Assembly: GCA_964475205.1 (NCBI GenBank) | Contig: CAYYVQ010000008.1 | Span: forward strand, 1 to 64,000 | DNA length: 64,000 nt | Direction: 5' to 3' | Origin: CAYSRM01 sp964475205 | Lineage (GTDB): Bacteria > Verrucomicrobiota > Kiritimatiellia > UBA8416 > CAYSRM01 | In this document: piece after piece, positions 26,321 through 33,541 of the stretch | Layout: every line of letters starts with the position of its first letter | Position numbering within the stretch: position 1 is the stretch's first letter | Notes under the pieces: model-generated | Database searches by the model: none | Seen by the model: the letters and a program-made list of their open reading frames with translations, nothing else | What the model was told of the DNA's origin: nothing | Made by a program: the position numbers and the translations under genes

Positions 26321-26908
26321 CTATTCCCCCGAAAGCTGCTTTAAAATCCGGACATCATCCGCGCTTCTCAGTACAAGGTCCGGATTTCCGGAATCTGATA
26401 TCCGCAAATTGCCCTCCGCCTCGACCGTGTCCCCGGCTTCAGGCAGATCCGCCGCCTGTGCCAGTTCCGCAGCATTGTCTCTGTAGGCTTTCACCCTGAC
26501 TCTTACGTCGCCGGTTTCCAGTCCAAAAGAGATATAGCCGACTATTCCGTTTTCCCTGCTAAGATACGGATCCCTTTCCAAACGCCCCCGTATACGGACA
26601 CGGGCAAAATTCATCATGGGTGTGATAGATGCAGCCTCGACCAGCGGCGCCTCTTTGCGCGGAGCAAGGTAAATAAAGAAAAGTCCGGTTACTGCAAGCA
26701 ATAAGGCCGATAAACGCAACAGACGCAAAAAAGAAGCGTTGCGCGCGGCCTGGCCGCAATATGCGCAACGCAAAGCAGCCCCCAAAAACCGCTCACAAGC
26801 AGGGCACACCGCGCCGGGAGCAGCATCCTGAATAACGGGTGAAGAACCAGGTCCAGGGAAATCAGCGTCGCTTCGCGCTCCCTCACTGTACGCGGGGTGA
26901 TCTTTCAC
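26321..26908 (-). CDS. Zinc-ribbon, membrane-anchored OB-fold protein
   Basis: Not a recognised gene. The 195 residues comprise a disordered start (1-30), a zinc ribbon CPACERFLGAALRCAYC with two CxxC pairs, one membrane helix (LLRLSALLLAVTGLFFIYLA, about 64-83), and an OB-fold-like beta domain (about 100-190; VRIRGRLERDPYLSRENGI and LPEAGDTVEAEGNLRI), which resembles nucleic-acid-binding OB domains found after DNA-binding exonuclease-like proteins. The stop codon is immediately followed by the TctA-like start. The domain would be on the outer side if the zinc ribbon is cytoplasmic. The function is open. Confidence 0.65.
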   Translation of the reverse strand: MKDHPAYSEGARSDADFPGPGSSPVIQDAAPGAVCPACERFLGAALRCAYCGQAARNASFLRLLRLSALLLAVTGLFFIYLAPRKEAPLVEAASITPMMNFARVRIRGRLERDPYLSRENGIVGYISFGLETGDVRVRVKAYRDNAAELAQAADLPEAGDTVEAEGNLRISDSGNPDLVLRSADDVRILKQLSGE

Positions 26909-26919
26909 CTTACACCCTT

Positions 26920-27720
26920 TCAGTCTTTGAAAACAGGTTCGTAATTCTTCTTGGCTCTCATCTCATTTATACGAAGCCGCGTCTTGTAAGTAAAAGGTCT
27001 GCTTTCTATCTCCATTTCTTTAATCATCCAACGGTCATTGATCTTCTTAAAGCTTCGTATTGTAAGCCTTCGAACCAACTCGTCTTCATGATCATATGCT
27101 TCGGCCTGAAGAATCATGTGCGCTTTGGAATCTACCCATAGTTTCACTTTTTTATATTGATTCTCCGATTTCCCTGCAAATGTTTGTTTTTCGTCAGATA
27201 ATTGCGGACGGACTAAAACTACATGGCACTCCCTGCCCTTGACCTGGTCAATCCCGGCTGTTCCTTCCTGGCGCCACCAGAGAAAAGAAAGAGTCAGATC
27301 AAGCCAACTGATGCTTGTGTCCTGGATTGAATTGAAAATATTCGGAGGCTCCGAATCAGCTTCGCCTACACCTTTTCCATAAAGATATTCAGAAGCTTTA
27401 TCGCTGAAGTAATTAACCCTGAGCTTTTCCACCTGTCCGTTTCTCGGATCCTGAATGGTGTATCTTGCCGACCCGCGCCCGCCTGCAAAGTGAACCAGAA
27501 TCCGGACAGGATGTGAGCGCGTTGTTATTCCCTTCTTTTTGATAACTCGAAGTTCACCGCTTAACGCAAGCGGTTCGGAGGGCAGAACCGACCGTACTGT
27601 CTGCATGAGCTTTGCGCCGGATGCAGATTTTTCAACAGCAACAGAAAAAGAACAACACAGTAACACGCATGCCAGGCTTGCAAGTAAAACACAACGCTCC
27701 GTTGTAAATCCGGGCTTCAC
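26920..27720 (-). CDS. LolA-like outer-membrane lipoprotein-sorting protein
   Basis: A 266-residue exported protein with an N-terminal hydrophobic segment (CVLLASLACVLLCCSFSVA) and a beta-rich body, VHFAGGRGSARYTIQDPRNGQ, KLWVDSKAHMILQAEAYDHE and RWMIKEMEIESRPFTYKTRLRI, in the style of the LolA/LolB and outer-membrane lipoprotein-sorting families. A cysteine in the leader may make it a lipoprotein. It overlaps the PUR gene by 4 bp and is followed after 11 bp by the zinc-ribbon gene. The residues that define LolA proper are not clear to me, so the function could be only that of a general hydrophobic-ligand carrier. Confidence 0.6.
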   Translation of the reverse strand: MKPGFTTERCVLLASLACVLLCCSFSVAVEKSASGAKLMQTVRSVLPSEPLALSGELRVIKKKGITTRSHPVRILVHFAGGRGSARYTIQDPRNGQVEKLRVNYFSDKASEYLYGKGVGEADSEPPNIFNSIQDTSISWLDLTLSFLWWRQEGTAGIDQVKGRECHVVLVRPQLSDEKQTFAGKSENQYKKVKLWVDSKAHMILQAEAYDHEDELVRRLTIRSFKKINDRWMIKEMEIESRPFTYKTRLRINEMRAKKNYEPVFKD

Positions 27721-27941
27721 TGCTCCCCTGTGCAGGATCCGGCTTCCTGGTCGGCCTTGAGTGCGTGGTCAATGATTTCCCTGACCTGTTGCAGGCCGCT
27801 GACGGGAATAATGACTGCGTCACGCCTTCCGCCCACATCCTCTATAATTTTGAGAAATCTGCCCCTGGCATTTTCCCTTAAATCAAATGTGAAGTTCTTC
27901 CGTTCAATGGGAATCCGCTCGCTGAATAATTCTTTTTCCAC
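27717..27941 (-). CDS. PUR-domain nucleic-acid-binding protein
   Basis: The 74-residue protein consists of a single PUR repeat (beta-beta-beta-beta-alpha), as in Borrelia BpuR and the DUF3276 group, that binds single-stranded DNA or RNA. Typical segments are SERIPIERKNFTFDLREN, ARGRFLKIIEDVGG and RRDAVIIPVSGLQQVREII. Single-repeat members work as dimers. The start is GTG, preceded by GAAGGGGA. It begins a five-gene minus-strand operon with overlaps or short gaps throughout, which is an unusual setting. It could control its own operon, but this is only a guess. Confidence 0.75.
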   Translation of the reverse strand: MEKELFSERIPIERKNFTFDLRENARGRFLKIIEDVGGRRDAVIIPVSGLQQVREIIDHALKADQEAGSCTGEQ

Positions 27942-28098
27942 CGCTTTTTCCCCTTCTATACTTAAATGTGGTCATTAACGGTACCACTTTCCCTCTTCAA
28001 TATGCTACCCAAATCCCGGATGATGTCAAATGCAATGAGATTGACTCCGGCGATTCCACTTTCTTGACATTTCTTCCGCCACTCTCCACACTTTCCAC

Positions 28099-28998
28099 AT
28101 GAAAAACAAAAAGGCAACCCTCGTCCTTGGCAGCGGCGGCGCCCGCGGATGGGCCCACATAGGAGTCATCAGAGCTCTCCGGGAGGAGAACATCAAGATC
28201 GAGTCTATCGTAGGCTGTAGCATGGGCGCCCTAGTGGGCGCGGCTCTCGCGTCGGGAAAGCTAGACGTGCTTGAGAGAACCGCCCTGGAGATGGACTGGC
28301 GGAAAGCATTCAATCTTTTTTTTGAATTTACCCTGCCCAGGTCAGGACTGATAGACGGTAAAAAGGTAACAGAGACGCTACGCGGAATAATTTCGTCCGT
28401 CAACATCGAAGATCTGCGGATTCCTTTCACGGCTATGTCAACCGACATGTCAACCGGTAAAGAAGTGGCATTCTCAAGCGGCGATCTTCTCGAAGCCGTT
28501 CGCGCAAGCATCTCCATTCCGGGCATTTTCACTCCTGTATTCCGGGGCGATCAGATTCTGGTTGACGGCGGTCTCGTCGCGCCGGTTCCGGTCAAAAAAG
28601 CATATGAGGCAGGCGCCAGAAGAGTTGTGGCTGTTAACATCAATAAAGGACTGGGTATGACAACCGGCGGCGAAAACAAAGAAAAGTCGCCCAGGAAAAC
28701 AGAGGAAACCCGGGACGCAATAACTCAGTTTGTTAACAATAGAATGGAAGATATGAAACTGGAAAAATTTACCCCGGTCAAGCGCTGGCTCGCGCCCAGG
28801 AAAACTCCAAGCATTCTGGATGTGGTCGGAAATTCAACGATAATTATTCAACAGGAAATCGCCGAAGCACAACTGCAGAAATATCCACCGGACCTCCTGA
28901 TCGAACCAGACCTTGGCAACATGAACTTCATGGAATTCCACCATGCGCAACAGGCAATACAAAAAGGCTACGAAAAAGCAAAATCCCTTTTAAACTGA
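28099..28998 (+). CDS. Patatin-like phospholipase
   Basis: A 299-residue serine lipase-like protein. The oxyanion motif GSGGARGWAHIG is at 11-22, the nucleophile is the Ser in IVGCSMGALVG near 36-46, and the Asp of the dyad is in LVDGGLVAPVPV near 152-163. This is the bacterial RssA/YchK-type organisation, without signal peptide, so it may act on membrane lipids from the cytoplasm. TTGACA lies 30 bp before the ATG, but no good -10 or ribosome-binding site is seen. The TGA stop falls within CTGATCTATTCAT (28995-29007), a fragment of the repeat C end. Confidence 0.85.
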   Translation: MKNKKATLVLGSGGARGWAHIGVIRALREENIKIESIVGCSMGALVGAALASGKLDVLERTALEMDWRKAFNLFFEFTLPRSGLIDGKKVTETLRGIISSVNIEDLRIPFTAMSTDMSTGKEVAFSSGDLLEAVRASISIPGIFTPVFRGDQILVDGGLVAPVPVKKAYEAGARRVVAVNINKGLGMTTGGENKEKSPRKTEETRDAITQFVNNRMEDMKLEKFTPVKRWLAPRKTPSILDVVGNSTIIIQQEIAEAQLQKYPPDLLIEPDLGNMNFMEFHHAQQAIQKGYEKAKSLLN

Positions 28999-29037
28999 TC
29001 TATTCATAAACATCCGGGGAAAAACAGACAACATCTT

Positions 29038-29937
29038 TTATCTCCCCGAAAATAAGACCCTCAACTCTTCAGGTCTTGATGCCAGCAGTATCCGTACTTT
29101 ATCGCCGTCAGTCGTGATAATTGCGTTTTCCGCAAGATTTGCGAGCCCGGGCTTTCTTTCCCGGTTCAGCAACGCAGCGGCGCGCAGACCCATAAACACA
29201 ATCTCAACCTGCGATGCTGCTTCACTGTCCTCGGCAATAACATTGAGCTCTGCCTGCAACTGTCCATCAATTTCTCCCATAGCCATGGACATAGCTTTTG
29301 CGTTCCGGAAAACCTTTGCATGCGCGCTTCCGTTCAGTCGTTCCAACGGACCGTTTACGCTTGCCACGAAAAACCTGCCGACTTCAGCATCCGGCGCCCG
29401 AAGACCCTGTGCTCCGGCATCAGCCAGAGATTCTCTTGTCCCTTTATTGACTTCGGCGAACTCCAGCGCCTCGGTCTCCGAACCTGCCAACACAACAGTG
29501 TCCCCTGCAATAAAGCAGGCAACACACGGCGAGCCCCGCCTCGGATCATCCCATTTGTGCAGCATGTAACCGCCCCTGCCAACTGCATGGTAACTGCCAT
29601 TCTTCTCCAGCGCGCGGATAATGAGTTCGGAATCAAGATTTCCTTTCACAACAGCTACGGCGTCCTTCCTGCCAAGATTGGAGCCGTAAAGCGTCACACT
29701 GTTGATGTCTTCGGCCGGGTCTAAGCCGAGTTGTTGCTTAAGAAAAGCAAGACCATGCCTGTGCTTCTCCGGCCGTATTGAAGACAGCATTCCGGCAACA
29801 TCTGTCAGGCGATAGACGTCAACATCAATATGGGCTATCCATTGAACATCCGAGGGAACCGATGAATTGTCAAATCCGGCGCCATGCGCCACACCGGCAA
29901 CAAATATCGTCACAATAAAAACACACAGATTCCTCAT
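29038..29937 (-). CDS. Secreted protein of unknown function
   Basis: I do not recognise a family for this 299-residue protein. It starts with a signal peptide (MRNLCVFIVTIFVAGVAHGA) after GGGAGGTT, and is then a mixed alpha/beta protein without lipobox or later membrane segment. Visible stretches include DVQWIAHIDVDVYRL, INSVTLYGSNLGRKDAVAVV and GDTVVLAGSETEALEF. Proteins of this type, with an opening 'WIAHIDVD' strand, are seen in secreted proteins of planctomycetes and relatives. It converges with the patatin gene; CGGGGA and TCCCCG at 29016-29048 could form a shared terminator-like hairpin. Confidence 0.6.
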   Translation of the reverse strand: MRNLCVFIVTIFVAGVAHGAGFDNSSVPSDVQWIAHIDVDVYRLTDVAGMLSSIRPEKHRHGLAFLKQQLGLDPAEDINSVTLYGSNLGRKDAVAVVKGNLDSELIIRALEKNGSYHAVGRGGYMLHKWDDPRRGSPCVACFIAGDTVVLAGSETEALEFAEVNKGTRESLADAGAQGLRAPDAEVGRFFVASVNGPLERLNGSAHAKVFRNAKAMSMAMGEIDGQLQAELNVIAEDSEAASQVEIVFMGLRAAALLNRERKPGLANLAENAIITTDGDKVRILLASRPEELRVLFSGR

Positions 29938-30050
29938 GTCAACCTCCCGGAATATTCGCTGCATTGCGCGCCCGGCAATGCGTTTTCGTGAAAATGCTCG
30001 CTTTCCTCTATCAAATGATTGTATGCTTGCAGGGTCTCTCTAACAAGCAA

Positions 30051-30222
30051 TTAAACCTGGAAAGAGCAGTTTAACGCAGATGAAGCGTGCAGTTGCTTTG
30101 CTGTCAGCGTGTTGCGCAAAAACACAGGCGCACCCGCAAGGTGCGTTGAGGCTTTTGCGCAATACGCTGGCTGTGAATGATCTGTGCGATTCGCTGCGGT
30201 TCAACTGCTTTTTTCAGGTTAA
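30051..30222 (-). repeat. 172-bp repeat A, copy 2
   Basis: This copy matches 1286-1457 in inverted orientation over its full length of 172 bp, including the nested CGCACC/GGGTGCG hairpin and TTAA ends. The gap of about 300 bp (29938-30243) around it holds no gene. It lies 21 bp before the PQ-loop protein gene, so it may carry or disturb that gene's upstream region. Confidence 0.8.
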
Positions 30223-30243
30223 AAGGATAATCCGGTCAAACCC

Positions 30244-30528
30244 ATGAGTATTTTTGAAATAGCAATGCTGGTATGTTTTGGCATTAGCTGGCCTATATCT
30301 ATAAGGAAAGCTATAAAAACAAAGGTCGTCGAAGGTAAAAGTCCATTATTTATGACTATTGTATGCCTGGGCTACCTGAGCGGAACCGTTCATAAAGCCT
30401 TATATTCGTTTGATCTTGTAATAGCTCTTTACATACTGAACTTCTTCCTGGTGGCAACTGACCTGTTTCTATATTACCACTATCTTCCGCGACAAAGTGT
30501 GGAAACCCGCCAGGGCCGAGCCACATAG
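30244..30528 (+). CDS. Small PQ-loop (SemiSWEET-like) membrane protein
   Basis: The 94-residue protein has three membrane helices (about 5-20, 33-52, 58-76). CFGISWPISIRKAIKTKVVEGKS near 12-34 resembles the PQ-loop signature, in which a proline in the first helix is followed by a basic loop and a Ser-rich turn. SemiSWEETs of this size dimerise to carry sugars. Most SemiSWEETs show PQ or PN where this has WP, so the substrate is uncertain, and it may be a PQ-loop protein of other role. No ribosome-binding site is clear. Confidence 0.65.
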   Translation: MSIFEIAMLVCFGISWPISIRKAIKTKVVEGKSPLFMTIVCLGYLSGTVHKALYSFDLVIALYILNFFLVATDLFLYYHYLPRQSVETRQGRAT

Positions 30529-30589
30529 TTGACCGGACGAAAAAGGCAACCCGGGGATATAATCGCGCCGGTAACAATTCAGTCTCTAT

Positions 30590-30707
30590 CCCGCATATCT
30601 CACGGAATTTCGCAGCAGCCTGTCCGCCATCTGGCGGAAGAGCGTGGAGAGTGCTCCTGCGGGGGCGCTATTCTCGCTTGCAGCAGGAATTTTGTGAGAT
30701 ATGCGGG
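30590..30707. repeat. 118-bp inverted-repeat element B, copy 2
   Basis: The ends CCCGCATATCTCAC and GTGAGATATGCGGG are perfect inverted repeats of 14 bp, the same as in the element at 19674-19857. The inside (including GTGCTCCTGCGG) is shorter. It ends exactly one base before the stop codon of pdxA, which reads in from the right. No gene is inside. Confidence 0.85.
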
Positions 30708-31706
30708 CTATATGCCTGCAAGCCGAGCGGCCCATAATATGCTTTGTGCCATGCTCGCCGAAGAAGCTTTTCCCTGCCATGCTATGTCAAAGGCTGTGCC
30801 ATGATCCGGAGAAGTCCTCACTATGGGAAGCCCCAGGGTTACGTTTACGCCTTCTTCAAACGAAATCATCTTGAACGGCGCCAGCCCCTGATCATGGTAC
30901 ATGGCCACGTAAACATCAGTCACCTGCAGCAGCCGGGGGATGAAGGCCGTGTCCGGGGAAACCGGTCCTCTGACATTAAGGCCCCGCTTTCTTTGATCTT
31001 CAACCGCCGGGGCTATAATCTCTTCTTCCTCTACTCCAAACAGGCCTTGCTCTCCCGCATGGGGATTGAGAGCGCAAACGGTGAGGCGCGGTTTTTTTAC
31101 ACCCAGCGAAATCATGGCGTCATGACTGTGCTTAATCACTTCACATATACGCGCTGTGCTCAGTTCCTGAAGAACGTCTTTGTATGCAACGTGGGTAGTT
31201 ACCAGGCTCACACACATTTTCGGGGAGGCCATCATCATACAAACCGAGGGTGAATCCAGAAGCGAAGCCAGCATGTCGGTGTGGCCCGCAAAATTCACGC
31301 CCGCACTATGAAATGATTTCTTATTTATAGGGGCCGTGGAAATTCCTTTAACCCTGCCTTCTACCGCGGCGTCAACCGCGGTTCTTATGTAGGCATAAGC
31401 CGCTTTCCCGCAACAGGGATCCATCTTCCCGGCGGTTACGCAATCGGCATCCACTGCTCCAATATTCACAATCGCCGGCCCGTCCGGACATTTTTCTTTC
31501 CACGACCCGTAATTCATAATCGCGACATCAGGCTCTGAAATTCCTGCTTGCTTTGCGACTTTGCCAAGAACATCTGCATCGCCGAATACCACTGGGCTGC
31601 ACCTGGAACAGACAACTTCGTCAGTAAGCATCCGCAGACAAAGCTCCGGGCCTATCCCCGCCGGATCCCCCATGGATATGCCTATTCTACCCCTGTTATT
31701 GCTCAT
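30708..31706 (-). CDS. pdxA: 4-hydroxythreonine-4-phosphate dehydrogenase
   Basis: PdxA is the NAD-dependent enzyme of the deoxyxylulose-5-phosphate-independent step of pyridoxal phosphate synthesis, acting on 4-phosphohydroxy-L-threonine. The 332 residues match the family from GRIGISMGDPAGIGPEL (6-22) to HGTAFDIAWQGKA near the end. The metal-site histidines are seen in FAGHTDMLA and in MYHDQGLAPFK. A full-length enzyme is encoded despite element B next to the stop. The start overlaps the anti-sigma gene by 11 bp, an unusual partner for pdxA. DUF1537/PdxA2-type roles in other sugar acids are possible. Confidence 0.9.
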   Translation of the reverse strand: MSNNRGRIGISMGDPAGIGPELCLRMLTDEVVCSRCSPVVFGDADVLGKVAKQAGISEPDVAIMNYGSWKEKCPDGPAIVNIGAVDADCVTAGKMDPCCGKAAYAYIRTAVDAAVEGRVKGISTAPINKKSFHSAGVNFAGHTDMLASLLDSPSVCMMMASPKMCVSLVTTHVAYKDVLQELSTARICEVIKHSHDAMISLGVKKPRLTVCALNPHAGEQGLFGVEEEEIIAPAVEDQRKRGLNVRGPVSPDTAFIPRLLQVTDVYVAMYHDQGLAPFKMISFEEGVNVTLGLPIVRTSPDHGTAFDIAWQGKASSASMAQSILWAARLAGI

Positions 31707-32187
31707 TGTTATCTCTTTCTAGCTTTTCAATCATTATCGGATCTTCTTCAATACCACTTTTTTCAGCGCCGCCGATAAACACAGGCCTGAGACTGCCCCA
31801 ATCAGTTTTTTTCAATATTTGAACATCCTTGAGCGCAACAAAAAGAACGATTATGGCTATCAGGGCTATACATAGAGATATCAGAATATGATGCCTGTAC
31901 ATCCAATCGAGAAACGGATGTTCCACGGCCCGCATCATCCTGTCTCTGGATTTCCTGGACATATGCCGCGGAATTGATTCGGCCTGTGAAGCGCCTCGAA
32001 GAAGGTTGATCGTTTCCTGTAGTTCAACGGCTTCAGCCTGGCATTTATCGCATTTGCGCAGGTGTTCCCTAATCAGGTCTGATCGCGCTTCTCCGAGGTC
32101 CCGGGTAAGGTAATCCATCAGATTGTTCTGGATTTCCTCGCACCCCGGACGCTGGTATCTTTTCTGGCTATTTTTTTTCGCTGTCAT
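31696..32187 (-). CDS. Zinc-finger anti-sigma factor
   Basis: A 163-residue membrane protein with an N-terminal zinc anti-sigma motif, H..KCDKC in IREHLRKCDKCQAEAVELQ (about 40-58), and one membrane helix (ILISLCIALIAIIVLFVAL, about 100-118). The remainder, outside the membrane, is short (45 residues). It overlaps the sigma factor gene by 20 bp and would hold the sigma factor until a signal on the cell surface releases it. The cluster H-x3-C-x2-C is typical; no signal-sensing domain can be recognised. Confidence 0.85.
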   Translation of the reverse strand: MTAKKNSQKRYQRPGCEEIQNNLMDYLTRDLGEARSDLIREHLRKCDKCQAEAVELQETINLLRGASQAESIPRHMSRKSRDRMMRAVEHPFLDWMYRHHILISLCIALIAIIVLFVALKDVQILKKTDWGSLRPVFIGGAEKSGIEEDPIMIEKLERDNNEQ

Positions 32188-32731
32188 TTCCTGTTTCTTC
32201 CGAAAGCAACGCTGCCATTTTTTTCATGGCATAATGCAATATATAACCCACATTGCTTACCGTAAGACCTGTTATACTGCTTATTTCTTTGTATGACTTC
32301 TCTTCGTAAACTTTAAGAACCACAAGCTGCTGTTCGCGTTCGGAGAGCTTCTTTAGCGCCTGGACGGCATTGGCGGCCGAATCACTGATCCTGAAAGATG
32401 CTCCACGGTCAGGCGCTACATAATATTGTTTCTCTTCGGCATGCCGCTTGTGAAGAGAATGTTTTCGCGTTTCCTTCCTCATGTAATCCACTGTCATGTT
32501 GTGAGCAACGCGATAAAGCCAGCCTGAAAGCCTGGGCGAAGGGGTGAGATCGTCTTCCCATTTTTTATATAGTTTTATAAAGGTCTCCTGTACAATATTT
32601 TCCGCTACATCATGATGTGAAACAATTCGTGTCACATATCTCAACAGGGCAGTCTCGTATTCGTTCACGATGTTCTCAAAGTCGGAAATACGCTCACTTG
32701 CAGAAGAATTCTGTCTTTTCTTCTTTGTCAT
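32168..32731 (-). CDS. ECF-type RNA polymerase sigma factor
   Basis: The 187-residue protein has a region 2 helix (YETALLRYVTRIVSHHDVAENIVQETFIKLYKKW, about 24-57, with the RLSGWLYRVAHNMTVDYMRK recognition part) and region 4 (about 128-175) with a helix-turn-helix EEKSYKEISSITGLTVSNVGYIL. There is no region 1 or 3. A target promoter cannot be assigned from this sequence. The gene is divergent from the HAD gene across a 140-bp gap. Operon order sigma, anti-sigma, pdxA. Confidence 0.9.
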   Translation of the reverse strand: MTKKKRQNSSASERISDFENIVNEYETALLRYVTRIVSHHDVAENIVQETFIKLYKKWEDDLTPSPRLSGWLYRVAHNMTVDYMRKETRKHSLHKRHAEEKQYYVAPDRGASFRISDSAANAVQALKKLSEREQQLVVLKVYEEKSYKEISSITGLTVSNVGYILHYAMKKMAALLSEETGNDSEKK

Positions 32732-32871
32732 GTTCAGTTAATCATCTTTTATGGTAAAAACGTTTTATGGACTATGTCTATTAGTTCAGATAACCTCATA
32801 TTTTCAGGATGAGCTTTTTCTCAGATAGTTAACCTGGATTATTCAACTTGGCAACCAGGCAAAGTATATTA

Positions 32872-33528
32872 ATGCAGAAGATTCCGATAAAAACAATACA
32901 GCATGTGGTATGGGACTGGAACGGAACTCTGCTGGACGATGTTTCAGCCTGTGTGATGGCTTTGAACCGAATCCTGGCCCAACGCGGTCTGGGACGTATG
33001 AGCATAGAGGACTACCGGTCAGAGTTTGACTTCCCGGTCAAAGATTTCTATGTAAAACTTGGGCTGGAGCTCAAGCAGGACGCCTGGCACGCGCTTGCCA
33101 GCGAATATCATGATTTTTACAACTTTTACTCCGCCGGTACGCCTTTAAGAACCGGCGCTTTAGATATTCTCAACCATCTCAACTCCCTGGGGATAGAAAT
33201 GTCGGTTCTATCTGCATGCGAAAGAAATATATTGGGAATAATGCTTGAACAAAGAGGACTCAAATCCTATTTCCGGCGGGTCTCCGGTTTGCATAATCTT
33301 TACGCTGAATCCAAAATTGACATCGGTAAAGAACTTATATCAGATTTCCGGGCGCCTTCTTCAAAGATCGTGCTCGTTGGCGACACAACACATGACTTCG
33401 AGGTGGCCAGAGCATTGAACTGCCGTTGTATCCTTGTTGCGGGCGGACATCAGTCCGACAACAGGCTGGAAAAATGCGGCTGCCCGATTGTGGCAGAACC
33501 GGCGGACATAGCCGGCTTGCTGTTGTAA
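32872..33528 (+). CDS. HAD-family phosphatase
   Basis: The 218-residue HAD hydrolase has the nucleophile motif VVWDWNGTLLDD (about 11-22), in which the first Asp forms the phospho-aspartate and the variant WDWNGT replaces the more common FDxDGT. A helical cap follows (about 25-85), then VLSAC and VGDTTHDFEVARAL for motifs II and IV. It is of the phosphoglycolate-phosphatase-like group. A TTG codon 24 bp upstream could extend it; the ATG is preferred. RACo follows after 13 bp on the same strand. Confidence 0.85.
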   Translation: MQKIPIKTIQHVVWDWNGTLLDDVSACVMALNRILAQRGLGRMSIEDYRSEFDFPVKDFYVKLGLELKQDAWHALASEYHDFYNFYSAGTPLRTGALDILNHLNSLGIEMSVLSACERNILGIMLEQRGLKSYFRRVSGLHNLYAESKIDIGKELISDFRAPSSKIVLVGDTTHDFEVARALNCRCILVAGGHQSDNRLEKCGCPIVAEPADIAGLLL

Positions 33529-33541
33529 TGAAAGGACCGGC

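Noticed and set aside
32848..32872. TTG start extending the HAD phosphatase by eight residues
   Set aside because: The added residues (MATRQSIL) are not needed for the fold, and the ATG at 32872 places the DWNGT motif at the usual distance.
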